A stretch of DNA of 24,758 nt from Phoronis australis. Lineage: Eukaryota > Phoronida > Phoronidae. Shown one piece after another: positions 10,137 to 23,200 of the stretch. The notes beneath the pieces were generated by a model. The model was not told the origin of the DNA and did no database searches. It saw only the letters and a program-made list of their open reading frames with translations. A program made the translations under genes and the position numbers. The first letter of the stretch is position 1. Every line of letters starts with the position of its first letter. The DNA lies in NCBI GenBank assembly GCA_002633005.1, contig NMRA01000591.1, positions 1 through 24,758 on the forward strand, written 5' to 3'.

Positions 10137-10144
10137 TATTTATA
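10137..10144 (-). promoter_or_regulatory. TATA box of the EF-hand gene
   Basis: The minus strand reads TATAAATA here. About 31 bases downstream is CCACTCT, a match to the initiator pattern YYANWYY, with the A at 10113. That spacing is the usual one for a TATA-Inr core promoter. A GTAAGT donor follows 22 bases later. Whether this promoter serves the EF-hand gene is inferred from strand and order. Confidence 0.55.
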
Positions 10145-10961
10145 AAGTCTGGGAATGACGGCAGTTAGTGCGAACTACACACGTGCCCGATAACAACCCA
10201 CGACATGAAAAAACTTTGAGAGACGGTATGACTCATGGGCAAATGAAATTGGGGACAGGGGGTCGAGCTCCCCCTTCCCCGCCACTCATGAATTTGGGGG
10301 GAGGGTAGTCCCTCTCCACTCTGGACGTGGGAGACGGGGTGCTGAAGGTACGTGCCCCAAATAATTCGCAGGGGTGTCTTTGAAATCAACGTGATCACCG
10401 GCACATACGAGTAGTAGGGGGGAAAAAGAGGACAGAACAGGAAACTACCACGCCTGGATTTACGCTATTATGCATGCCCTAGCCTGAATATTTTTGTAAG
10501 GGGGGGCCTTGTTTTAAAAATACAGTGTATTCTGTTTGCGCTAATTGAAAACGTGTTCTGATTACTTCGAAAATGTCCGAGATAACTTGTTATGCACAGA
10601 TTTTGCAGCACAATATTCATTCAGAAGACTATTCTTAATTTAAAGAACCCACAGGGACTCTTCTCTGACAACGGATAACGTAGTCATCCGTCGCTCTTTG
10701 TTTTCATTTTTGATAGTTTATGTTACGTAGATCCCAGCTCTTGGAGGGGCCCGCTGATAGCATTTATATGGCTACCTTGTCCCTATTATCTTATTACCCT
10801 TTTTGTTAAGAAGACACTCAGGGAGAGGGTCCTCATGATGGAATCTTGNATAAGGCTCTTCAGAGATGACGGTCACCCTACACGTGTAGTGTATCTTCCA
10901 CCTACACGGGCGGCGCAGCACTGAAAAAGTGGGGGTGCTACCTGAATTTGGAGTAAATTCG

Positions 10962-11033
10962 TGGTGGTGCAGTGGTAAAGCACGCGCACTTTATCCGAGT
11001 CCGACAGGTCGTGAGTTCGAGTCCGTGAGAAGT
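10962..11033 (+). repeat. tRNA-derived SINE head
   Basis: GGTGGTGCAGTGGTAAAGC fits an A-box, and GAGTTCGAGTCC at 11013-11024 fits a B-box at tRNA-like distance. The T-arm stem pairs poorly and no clear acceptor stem forms, so this is a tRNA-derived repeat rather than a working tRNA gene. Confidence 0.55.
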
Positions 11034-11222
11034 GCAGTTTGACACTGTCTCCGCGTCTTCTTTTTGCCTTTTTTCTTGAATAATACTTCGGAAATCAAGG
11101 AAAATGCTTGATTTTTAGAGGAGCTCCCCTCCCGACCTCCCCCCATTCGTTGCTATGCGCGTCTACAATCGTGCTTGGAGCAAATGTTTACAGACAAAAT
11201 GTTGGGCCCCCACTTGTGATAT

Positions 11223-11238
11223 CCTAGATCCGCCACTG
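11223..11238 (-). repeat. Solo hAT-type terminal sequence
   Basis: On the minus strand this reads CAGTGGCGGATCTAGG, a form common at the ends of hAT-family elements in animals. G/C-rich sequence follows inward (lower coordinates), as is usual. No matching second end was found. A weaker similar string, CCTGGATCCGCCCATGG, is near 8610. Confidence 0.35.
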
Positions 11239-13042
11239 TACATAATCGATACATAAGACATAACAAAGGATCGGGCCTTTCAATTCTGTTTTTCGCACTT
11301 GTAACTAGAGGTTGAACAACACAAAAAAGTAAATGGAATAAAAAGACAAGCCCTAGAAAAAAAGTTTTATTTCAAGAGGTACATACATGTAAAAGGACAC
11401 AATATGTGACTGTCACTTGTGAAAACACTTTCCCTAGGTGGTGCTATTTATTATCAGAATTATGTGAAAACGGTTCCCTAACACAACTAGCATGACACTA
11501 ACACGACACCAGCATGGCATTTCCCTGGGAAATTTTTCTCTCATGCAACAAAAATGGTTTGCACGCAAAATTTTCTCCTAATTGAACATTCCAGCCTTGC
11601 TGACCAACCACTTTGAATGCCAGTCTGAGCTCATTTGTTAAGCTCTCAAGCTTACTTGCGAAACACCTGTCCCTTGCATGATTTCTAGTGTTCTGATGTG
11701 ATCTTGCTTTTCTGCAAAAAAGGTAACTGGAACCCACCATACTGAGGAAACTGTTGACAAGCATGTTGCTCGGTGATGACTCAAAGTCCAGCATCACTAA
11801 GAGAATTCAAGAATTGTTGTAGGGCCCTATTTTCATAAACGCCACCTAGTGATAATGAAACTCATTAACGATATGTATGTGAATTTAGCCAAACATGAAC
11901 AAAGCTATAGATCTTCTCTCAGTAAAGGTAAATATTTTCATAAAAACAAAGAGAGTAGAACTTGATTTTTGAACTTCTACGAATCAGCCACTCATTGGGT
12001 CACATGACCATGTTTTTAAATAAAATTTAGTAAAAAAGTAAGGTAGGCTGATGGCAAAACAACAATATCAATGACATGAACAAATTTTACTACATCGTGA
12101 ATACAAATGCACAAGTTCAAATCTCAAAAATGTTGTTCAGTTACAGGTTTCTAAGTGATGTTCTATTGCTATCATTCAACTTATGAGTTTTTTCATGGAA
12201 ACCTTGGAAGAACTACTTTTGATGGAACATTAAAAAAGCAATTCTAAACAGCATTTTGGAGGACAATGCATAAAACAAAGTATCTGAAAGTTTTATGAAG
12301 TTTGATATGATTTTTCGAACTTTACCAAATTTGGACATCCCACATAACATTAGAACAAGGAAATCCCGGAAACACTCATTGCAAACATGGAATCAGTATG
12401 GCACAAAAATCTCGAGCCTGTATCAAACCGCCATAACACAGCTAAAGCTACAGACAATCCAAAACACTACCTTTCATTCGGACCACTTACTATTAAAAAA
12501 ACGGGCGCTTATTAGGGCGAATATGGTACTATTAAAACCAGGGCCGAGTACCATAGACATTAGCAATACGTGGCACCTCGTTATTTTCATGCCATGTTCA
12601 CACCAACCAAACCGGGTTGTAATTTTTCCACACTTATACTTTTATTCACTCGCTATCTTTCACACAAGAGTTATTATAACAGTTACAACCGAGGTTCCTG
12701 GTTTCAGCCAACAGAAGTCAGTGTCACTAGGTGTCTTCAACACACACAAGAGGTTACAACAGTCAAACCAATGCAAACAACCATTCACATCATAACGTTT
12801 ACAACCCTCACTAAACAACCCATGCAGAGCACTGTAGCCTTGCTACAGTTAATATTGTTACAACAGGTTTTAAATCAGTTCACACTGAGAGTTACAGCTG
12901 CTTTTAAACCAAGTAAAAAAAGTTCTAACCTCGTTGGTATGAACAGTATATAACTAGCTATTGGGCAAGCTGATTTATAGGGTGCAATATTGCTCAAGTC
13001 TGACCAATCAGGTTGTCCAATAAATGGCAACAACAACACTTA

Positions 13043-14007
13043 AGCCGCATTTACACGAGAGACAGCTGACCCGACACAGCTAACATGAAACAGCTGCTCC
13101 AGTGCAAGTCTGGGTGTAAAAACGACTGACAATGAGCAAGGGATTCCGCGGCAGCCAGTTAGAGCGAGTTACACTAGATCAGTTGCTCTGATGTCAACTA
13201 CACCGTCTAAACACAACTGGGGCAGGGCGGAAATGGATAATTCATCTTTGACTGCGCTTGTGCTATACAGGGCTTGGAATGACCAATGACAAAAAACGCG
13301 GAAACTTTGAAACTTTTACGGCCCAAATCATGCCCGATAACCAGCCTTAAATAAAATGGTCATTGTGAACCTTTCCGCCTTTCCCCGACAAAAATCGGAA
13401 GGACCAAAAAAAAACAAAAAAAAAACAAAAAAAAAACGTTACCACCATCAGTAGCATGCGTCTGCGTCCTATTAGCTCGCCCCTCCACTCCCAACCCACA
13501 CATTTTTGGCTGCAGAGCGGTAGTATTTGTCGCCGCGCTTAACAGTAACACGAGACGCCATTGAATATCCCACCACGCTGTCCCAGATGCCCCGGCAATT
13601 TACGTTCCTCCGAAACATAAAGAGCAACTTCCACTTTTCGAGGTGAACGTTGTCTGCAACGCCGCGGTAGGAAAGGAATTTACCGCGGAAATTTTATATC
13701 AAATCTGATTTTTTTACGCGGAAATATTATAAAAAAAGCGGAAACCCCATTTGAAAAAAGCGGAAATCCACGTTTCCGCGGAAAATTCCAAGCCCTGGCT
13801 ATAGCGTGTATTCAGATGTTCAGCTGACATTCTGCGTGATTTGGACATTCACTATTGTTTATGTAAGCATGCGTTGACAGTCTTTGTGTAAGGGACTACT
13901 GCTGATCCAGTTCACGAGCTTATGTCATGTAAATGCGACTAAAGTGGAGCAAGTTATGCCGCCAAAGCTGACACAGTGACAACTGTCTCTCGTGTAAAAA
14001 GGCGACT
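13043..14007. mobile_element. Harbinger-like MITE with TTA target duplication, split by a nested element
   Basis: The left end AGCCGCATTTACACGAGAG is inverted at the right end as CTCTCGTGTAAAAAGGCGACT, and similarity extends to about 40 bases. TTA flanks both sides at 13040-13042 and 14008-14010; a three-base TWA duplication is typical of PIF/Harbinger elements. There is no transposase. Removing the nested element at 13268-13797 leaves a host element of about 430 bp. It lies about 130 bases past the SLC27A stop codon, so it may be part of that 3' UTR. Confidence 0.75.
13268..13797. mobile_element. hAT-like non-autonomous element nested in the 13043-14007 MITE
   Basis: It begins CAGGGCTTGGAAT and ends ATTCCAAGCCCTG, a perfect 13-base inverted repeat starting with the CAGGG often seen in hAT elements. 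GCTATA flanks both sides at 13262-13267 and 13798-13803. The expected hAT duplication is 8 bases, and only 6 match. GCGGAAA steps recur inside, along with A-runs around 13405-13437. No transposase is encoded. Confidence 0.7.
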
Positions 14008-14137
14008 TTAGCTTGTTGATCTGTCTCCACTTAAGTACAGCTGCAGTAGACACACACACTAACCATGTGACTTAGCTGAGAGGATAGACCTCATAAGAAT
14101 TCTCGGCAATGTCAACCACTAACATCCGGCGGTGGTT

Positions 14138-14292
14138 TTAAAACCTGATCTTGCCCATTGAGATAGCACTGTGTGCGTGGCCGTCCAGTTTAAGGTACTG
14201 GCCGGACTTGTCCATATAGTAGATGGTGTCACTTGTATGGCTTGGGTCAAAACCCTTCTTTTGTAAGTCTACTTTCTTCAATTTAAAAGTAC
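14138..14292 (-). CDS. SLC27A-like gene, terminal coding exon 10
   Basis: The acceptor CTTACAG is followed by 155 bases ending in TAA at 14140-14138. It encodes [16 protein letters not shown], which holds the lysine region of the family, and [17 protein letters not shown]. The last residues are SMGKIRF. Confidence 0.93.
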
Positions 14293-17200
14293 CTGTAAGA
14301 ATGGAATATATGAAAGGGAAACATGACCATGTACATTTGAAAACCGATTAGAAGAATTAAAAATTTTCTTGCAAAAGTCTTTTTTGAAATAGACAATTCA
14401 TTTAATGATTAGTAGCCCTGTAACCAAACATGACTTTCTAAAACCGCTCTGAGGTGGTGGCGTGTAAATAGACAAGAGGTCGGTGTATCTAGACCAAGAG
14501 ATTTTAATAATAGTTGCAACAACACATGATTTAATAGAACAGCCCAGAAACTGCCGTAAGAATGATACCCTGTATAAGAGTTCAGAGAAGAATACCTGAA
14601 ATGTAATAAGTACATTGAAAGTAGACAATGCTTTCATCCATTGAAAATAGACAGCCAAAGCTAAAGCAATATGGGAGATTCGAAAACATATAACAAGTTG
14701 TCAAAGACTACAAGTCAAAATCAACGACTACGTCTGATGGTAGTCATTTACCTGTAGTTTCCACGTGCTCCAACAGGCGGACGAAGACAGGTCTAGCATA
14801 GGCGGGCAGTCCAGACTTGTTCATTTGTTGACTGAACCAGGCCATGTCTAAAGTATGAGATGGGTCCACAATAGCAGCCATTCCTGCACGGCCCTCAACA
14901 CCTGGAAACAAGAGTAGTGTCATGAGATACCAAATAATAGGAATCTGCAATGCATCAATAATGGCACCCTTTCCGTGCATCAACCTCAACACATTCGGAA
15001 AGAAGAGGTTCACTGCAATGAACCCCCAGTAGATGTGGGGCCCGTTCCAAGAAACTGACTTCAGTTCGTTTTTGATTTAAGTCTAAGATTTGTCTTAACT
15101 TCCAATTTTGAAACTTCCAAATTCAGTAAATTTGTCAAAGTTAAGATGAAAGTTACATCAAACATTTAAGGGCTGTTCCAGCAAAATCTGTGACGGAGGG
15201 GGGGAAGGCAACTGAAATAAAAATTTATGGGTGGTTGCGTTTGATTTAAATTCAAAATGGCTGATGGTCGTACTGCAAAAAAATAAAAATTTACAGATTG
15301 TTGTTGTTTCATTGGGCCATAAATGTTTGATGGTGGGTAATTTTAGTAAATTTTATAAACAATCCGCACAGAATCAAAAACGGAAACAAAAATGCAACTC
15401 GCAAAAAGCTCTGACTTTTTCACTCCCTCCGATCTCCCCATCAGCATGCCCATAACACCAGTCAACCACAGACGCTCGAATTTCTCGATGGCTAATAACC
15501 ATATATAAGAAATATATGTTTTCTTAGTAATGAATGACGTTAGTGGTGATGGAGGAACAGATAACTCAAGCGCCTGTGCAGTCAACCACAAGAACAAAAA
15601 AATATTACGGGTGGTTGCATTTCAAACTTATAAAAAATTACGGGTGGTAAGCTGAAGAAATAATTGAAAAATATAGGTGGTGTGTGCGAAAAAAAGGTGC
15701 CTTCCCCCCTTCCCATACAGATTTTACTGGAACAGCCCTAAATCAAACTTAAGATCTCTCTCTTGAAATGGTTTTCAAACAAATTTAACTTTTATTTTAA
15801 AATTAAGTGAAATTTAATAATTGTCTTGGCTAAGTCAGTTTTGTCATCTAGTGTATTGGATGGGTCAACGATGATGGCCATTTCTGCACAACCCTTGCCC
15901 CTTACGGAAACAAGACATAATTCCAAAATGTGTTTTTCAGCGTTAGCACAGATTCTGTAATAGCATAGTACCTGCAAAGCACAATATGTTCACCTTTGAC
16001 AAAGTGGTGAATTCAACGATACTCACCAGGTATCTCCACACCATACACGACAGCCTGTTCCAGCTTCACTATGTTCGATATAGTGGCCTCTACTTCAAAT
16101 GTCGACACGTTTTCACCCCGCCACCTAAAGGTGTCACCAGTGCGGTCACGGAAATACAAGTAGCCAAACTTGTCCATCACACATACATCACCTGAAGCAA
16201 AATAACGACCAAGTGCAAGGGAGATAACTGACACAAGAGGAGAGCAAAGCATCCTGTAAAGGTAATACATTTTAAAACGAAGTACAGACAATTTAAGCAA
16301 CTCTTCAATAGTTCTTGTCCACATAATTCTCACCGTTTCTTTCATTAACTCAACCAAGCTGATACTAATAAAAATACCAACACCTGACGATATCGAAAAA
16401 GGCGAAATACCCATCGGAGCTGGCGACACAACCTCAACAAACCTTTCTACAGGAATGCCCTCCGCAGTACTTTTTCTACTTTAGAAAGACCGATTACCCC
16501 CAAGATAAACCTGTAACTTTGCCATCCGATCCATGCAGTAGGATTGTGAATCAAACTGAGACATTTGTTCACTCAGTATCTCCAGGGTATTTTTTACCAA
16601 AGCCAGGCCACTCAACAACCAATCTGTACACAAAACTTGATTTTGAAAATGGTGCAATTAAGAAGCATGCCTTCAAACAACTGGGTTTTCACAGCCACTT
16701 CAACAGTGAGGAAGGCTGGCAACTGTATACCAGAGACTGACCTGTGAGGAAGGCCGAGTCTCCCTTGCTGAAGACATCTCTGGCCACTTTCTTCTGAGTT
16801 GCTTTCTGATCAGCGTATCCATCAAACTCTCTCAAGGGGTCGCCTTTGATGATCTTCCCCACCAGCTCACCAGGTTGCTCTGACAACAACAAAAAGGCAA
16901 GTCAGGTGACAAACGAGCAAATTATAAAACAATAAGAATAATGCTAAAAGTAATAAAAACAAAAGAAACAATAAATGAAGATTAAAGAAAAAACAATATC
17001 CCGGAATCTAAAAAACTTGAAGGGAATTGCGTTGAGGGGAAACCCCCTTCTACCCAGTCGCCAACCATCATCAGCAATGCCTCAAGAAGCCAAAACTAAT
17101 GTTTTGAAGATTTTGAGAGGAATTTTCTAATCATGGGAAGGGAAATTTTTGATCTGATAACAGGAAATTCTGTAGAATAGTTTATATCCGTGGGCATGGA

Positions 17201-20200
17201 GGCATTGAAAGCCCTGTAATATTCCACAGTGAATGCAGTCACACATGAGATGGTGGGTTGCTTTCTAGCCTGCACAATACTGCAATTTCTCACAACATGG
17301 AACACATGCCTGAGAAAATCTCAACTATTGCAATATGATGTCAACTACAGTAAGTGGTACAATTAGACAAATGCAACCCAAACAAAGAACAGGGGAATTA
17401 CGAAACAAAACATTTTGGTTTGAGAAGATTGAAACATTAACTCAGTCTCGAAGGTTTGAGTGGCTGACAATGGGACGAATAACCCATGATGGTAACATAC
17501 ATTATTTCTAAGTAGAAGTCTTATACAATGAGCAAATGATGGTCAATGTATTGATTAGACGTAGCCAAAGTGACATAAAGGTTTATCGGTTTAACTTTGG
17601 CATAAGCACACCTCTTCAGTCTGACTCTTCATAGCTCTTAGGGTATGTAGAGTTAATGACCTTTGACATTGCTCCACCATGGTGTAAGGGGCACCAGTGC
17701 AAAGCTGCCCTAGCAACCACATGCTGCGCCAATTAGACTAAATAGCATTTCTAAGGGGCAAGAGGGTGTCAGGTGAAGCATGGCTCACGCCTCTAGATGT
17801 AGTCATGGGGGGTAGGCCCATCAGGGCCAGGCCACCCTGTTCATAGCAAAAGAGACCCTCTCCCTGTCAAAACCCATTCCAATTGTCCCTCTTTCAAAAA
17901 GAGTTCCCCTGGAGGTGCCATCCATTTAAGAGCACCCCCAATTTCACGTGAGGGACCCCCCATTGTTGGTCATTGAGTAGTGCACCTCGTCTCACTAACC
18001 ACAGGCCTAACCATCCGTACACACATTCCCTAAGCTTTCATGGCTTATACCCTTATATAAGGATATAATAGCGAACCAAAACAAATATAAAAATACTATA
18101 ATATTTTCACAAGTGAAGCCATCATAATGAAATTGAATTGCCCTACTTTCTCACCAGGTCCACACTTTATACACAAGCCCCTCTTGTTGCGGATGGGTTC
18201 ACCATTCTCGTCGACCCGTATCAAGGTTACTGGGTAGAGAAATGAAGCTATCTGGGTGAGGAAGCCTACAGCTCCGACTGTGTTATCTGTGTTCACTGTA
18301 ATGGAAGAATAAATAGCATTAAGTAGCGATAAACTATCAAAAATAGGACTTCCGTGATTTTCGAGAAAAAAATCTAAAGTTGCATAAAACAAAAAACATA
18401 ACTTTAATTTAGAAAATTGAAACGTTGCTTCCGAGACATCATCTTGAAATTCACGGTATATCAAATAAAATTTGATCCGACATGTTATTGATACTGTTGT
18501 TTTGCTTTCAATGTTCTCTTTTGCTAAATTTTACATTTATAGAAAAATATGTCCTCGCTACACGATTCATGGTATATTAACAAAATGTTTAAAAAATCAA
18601 AATCTACAAGCTTTCCACTTTCAGAAAATATACAGTTTTATCAGGTTAAAATAAATCTATAATTCTGTAGATATTTGGCTAAGGCGCAGACTAGTCAATA
18701 TGGTCCTAATTAACTTTAATGTGTTGAAGACTGCACTTCCTGAGCTCACCTAAGTTTGCATTGCCCTCTGTCGCCCCGTAGAACTCTCCGATTCTCTGTA
18801 TGTTGAATCTGCTCATAAACTCTTTCCATATCTGAGGTCGCAAACCATTGCCAAAGGCTATTCTAACTTTGTGCGATGTCTCAGCAGGACGGAATGGTTG
18901 AGCAAGCAGATACCGGCATATCTCCCCAATGTACTGGATGACCTGATGAATGGTATGGAAGTATCAACCACTGCTTTTATCAAATGATATTTCAATATTT
19001 TAAAAATATTTTTAAGAAATTTAATGATTTACAGGCCCGTTATAAGTTATACTATACTGATGAAATTTCTTACAGTAAAATCTCGTCAATTTAGGACAGC
19101 TGAATTTTTATTTTCAAATTTTTTGATACAAGACACAGAGCACAGAATTAATGCATTACCATGTTCAAGTTTCTTATAGTATCATCCATCACACAAAATT
19201 TTGAAGCCTGGACACTCACAACGATGTAAAGAAGACCATAAAAAAAGAGAAAAGGTGAAGTTTTGGCAATCAATCTCGACAAAATTATTGAGATATTACC
19301 GCAACGAAACTAAAGGAGAATATCACCATACATCACATATTTATGCCCATAGTGAACATCTCCTTTCTTCATAATGGTTTTTTCCAAACAAATCTGTCTA
19401 CTCATTAGCATTTTGCATCTAGATGCATTGGCAATGGTCACCCATAGGGGTCCTGAATTTCGAGAACCAGTTCAATGCCCATTATTCAACAGAGAGAACT
19501 GGTTCCTAAAATTCGAGATCCCTGTCAGTGGCTGTTGCCAGTGCATGTCCCTAATCATCACTTACAGCTGTAAGTGGCGATACTGTGCATATGTGGACTG
19601 GATATAACTGTACTTGTAGTACAATGGAACTACGCATAGTCAGTGGCCTGGATCCGCTAGATGTATTTAGAGTACACAGAAACTGTGTATACAGAAAAAA
19701 GTAGACCCAATAGTGGTATCACAACACCTTGCACTACATACAGCATGCTTGCCAACTGTGACGAAATTGACAAATTACCTTAACTGTGTGCTTTTCCACA
19801 CAATTTTACTCAATGACATTTCCTTGTTCCATTTCAAAAAAATCATTCTCGTCGTCGGAATATCTTGGATTACCCCTTCCTACATATCCCAGATTAAGAT
19901 GTCCAGCTCTTTCATTTTTGAATGTTGGCAACTACGTACATAAGCAGACCTAATAAGAGGATCTCACAAGTGGCTCAGACGTCTGCACTTACTGTACATT
20001 GGTACTGGACGCAGTCAGTCCAGAAGTTACTAGCCGAGAACTTCCGTCTTACAACGACTGTTGAGCCATTCAGCAGGGCCTGTCCCACTCCCAGAATCCC
20101 ACCTGCTGTGTGATAAAGAGGTAGCGTGTCGTAGATGACGTCCTTGTCAGTCATACCAAAGAACAGCTGTAGAGACTTGCTCATGTAGTAGTACCTGTAA

Positions 20201-23200
20201 ATGTAGTAATTGACCCAAGCGTTATATGAGGTGGCGTAGAGTCGAGTGTGGTAGGTTCAAATCCCACTGGACCCCCCTTGAGTCAGGTCACTAGCTACTC
20301 AGCTCCCTTGCACTATTTTTATTCATATAAATAAGCATGGTGTTATAAATCATGTCCAAAACACCATGTAAGAGGCAAAACTACTGCTGCAAGTGAAAAC
20401 CAGTTAAAATTTTATATAAAACAACAGCGTATTATTCTTCCATTGTTCATATGAGTCGTATAACAAACTCCTCTCGCATTCACTGGATATGGAATGTAAC
20501 TTTGATTTATACTGTGTTCGCAGGATGTGTAACTCAGTAAACAATAGAGGCATCACATTCAAATCACATAACACAATACAATAAACATCCAGTGTTTCAT
20601 CTCACTCGAGACATCATCACAGACGATACATTTTAAAATGGCCATGATCCAACAGCAGACTGAGATACGTGGGAGATCAACTAAATACAGTGAAACATGG
20701 GAGATCAATCACATATTCACCCGTTCAAAATTGGTTTTACTATACCTCGTAATGACATCAAATTTAACTCCACCTACCGGCTGTGTATGACAACGGCTGG
20801 CTTGGGTAATCCTGTTGTGCCCGATGTGTAAATGTAGAAGAGCTTATCTATAAACCAAAAATACAATCGTGTGACTGTAAAAGTTCTTAAAGTTAGGGCA
20901 AAAATAAGTACTGAAATTTCCATATTTCTTTTTTTCCGAGGCTTACCACATTGTTGCAAATGCTCAAAATTTTACTAAACATTCTTTGGTAATATCTGTG
21001 CCATGCTATCACATGCTAAAAGCAAAGTGCATTTTTCTTAAAACTTGTTTTTCAGGAGACATTCGACAAAACGATATTTCATATGTCCGCCAAATATCGT
21101 CCCAAACTGAAGATTTTTTTTACTGTATCCCTGACATCATCGAAACATAGATATTTAAACAATAACCTTAAGACTACAGGTACATGTAGGACCATAGAAA
21201 AATTTCGAAACTTGGCTAACTCTGGAACATATCTCAGCAATGACAAACGGAGTCATAGTAAACTTTCAGACACGGTGTTATGCTCCGTTCTGTTTTTAAA
21301 ATGTTCCCCTTTTGCTGGGGAGCTATTAAAAACTTCTACGTTTTTTACGAAAAAGAACTTAAAAGTCTCACATGATGAAAACAAAATAGTAACTTAGAAA
21401 ACAGTATGACTGACAGCATTTTTGAGATTTCCTCTTGAACATTTATGTCAAACTAAATCTGGTCATGTTTTTTGATATCAATGTCCATCTCTTTTTCAGC
21501 TAACTTTTATTGAAAACCCGTGTTCACGTGACCCAATTAATGTAAAATTGGTATAAAATCAAAAACCAAATTACACAGTCAGGTCTCTTACATTCAGAAA
21601 ATATAATCAGGCTTAGTATACTTGGTACACACTTAGTATACTTGGTACACACTTAGTATACTTGGTACACACTTAGTATACTTGGTACACACTTAGTATA
21701 CTTGGTACACACTTAGTATACTTGGTACACACTTAGTATGCTTGGTACACACTTAGTATACTTGGTACTCGGTTAAATACACTTCATGTAGATAACATCC
21801 TACATCGCCACGTCATAATTCAATACAAAAAATTAATATATTATTTATCTAAAAAGTTCAAAGTGGTAATCCAGGCAAAGAGATAGCATTCTTAACAATG
21901 ATGTATATAGCAATAAATCAAGCGCATGACTAAAACCTCATGTATCATGAGATTAATGCATACCATTGAAGTTAAACGTATGATTATATACTGGTGGATG
22001 CGTGCTGCCTTGTTCCATAATTAGGTCAAGGGGCGTGGCCATGATCAAATTGTTGTCATAGGGACCGCTGCAGTACAGTTTGATGCTCTTTTCAAATGAA
22101 GGCATTACTTCCAACAAAGCTGGAAAATCAAAACGTTTACATGAATTTTACTAAACATCTGTAAACCTATAGTATGTACTACTGGGTTTCATTTGAGTGA
22201 TGAATCCCTTTTGGACAAAAATGATTGTACACCATGTCAAGGTACAGTTCTTTAGTTCTAAAAGGGATCTTTACTCAATATTTTCATCTGTAAACATTTG
22301 TCAAATCTTTTTGTGTTTTACTAAACAGGTTCTGTAATAATTTTCTACCATCACAACCAAAAATTGAGAACGTAACTTGACAGTTTCACCGAATGCCATG
22401 TGGCTTGATCACAATAAATTCGACAGATGGCGCATCATGTTGCCAAGGGGATGTGTAGTACCGTTGTCTATCACTAGTTTATTGTAGGATTGACACAGCG
22501 TAAACTGTCCCTCGTCTTTGTTCAGAATGGATGGAGTTGTCGGAATGATAAATATGAACAGAGACAAGGGAAGTTTCACACTGTGTCACTCCCACGATAG
22601 ATTCCGACTGATAGATAATGGTACTCCACATCCTCACCGCAACATGATGCGCCATCTGTCGAATTAATTGTGATCAATCAGAATGACATTTACTTTAATT
22701 GTCAATATGTGCTTTCAGTTTTTGGCCATGATAGTAGAAATTTATTACTTACTTATCACTGCGTTATTATGACAATTTCCGTTATTAGCACTTAGCTAAA
22801 TGTTTAAGAAACATTAAAATGTTGCAAACAAGCGAAATTTTGTGCATTTGAAGTCACAAAAATCAAGGACTTCACAAGGCATTCAAGTAGACAATCAATC
22901 GCGGGTATGTTGTGTGGAGTATTTTCCTTGCCAAAAGCAAGATAGCACATCACATAACATCAGATTAGAGCTGATGACCCTTGACCCATGTCTGTTCTCC
23001 CCCAGTGGTGCCTTGAGAAACAGACTAAATTGCATAATTCAAAGTGGTTCTCTGCCACTGAAACAGAAGTCAAACTGTTGAACAGGAATTTTTACAGTTT
23101 GCTCGAGAAGACTTTGAATTTCTTCAAATGGCAAAGTATTCTTCTTTTACTTTCAAATTTATAAAACAACCTTTCAACTGGTCGTCGCTTTGTCAAATTC

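Larger units (their letters stand above)
10146..14137. other. Intergenic region between the two genes, including probable SLC27A 3' UTR
   Basis: No protein gene is recognised. Starting from the SLC27A stop, the first 130 bases on the minus strand look like 3' UTR and then run into a MITE. AATAAA signals on the minus strand occur at 12646-12641 and 11371-11366; either could end the transcript, but neither is compelling. The rest holds a SINE-like element, a hAT-like end, an N at 10849 and G/C-rich patches around 10250-10330. Confidence 0.5.

Noticed and set aside
10962-11033. Functional tRNA gene
   Set aside because: The A and B boxes are present, but the T-arm and acceptor stems do not pair.
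11498-11797. 99-codon open frame on the minus strand, possibly a small gene
   Set aside because: No recognisable motif, signal peptide or splice support. It lies in a region that may be 3' UTR or intergenic, and the length is possible by chance.
12295-12795. 166-codon open frame on the plus strand
   Set aside because: It is the longest plus-strand frame here, but the translation has low-complexity, repeat-like composition (recurrent GTTACAAC strings) and no domain. It is probably chance in AT-rich DNA.
21611-21770. CRISPR-like array
   Set aside because: The units are directly adjacent with no spacers, and the context is a eukaryotic intron.
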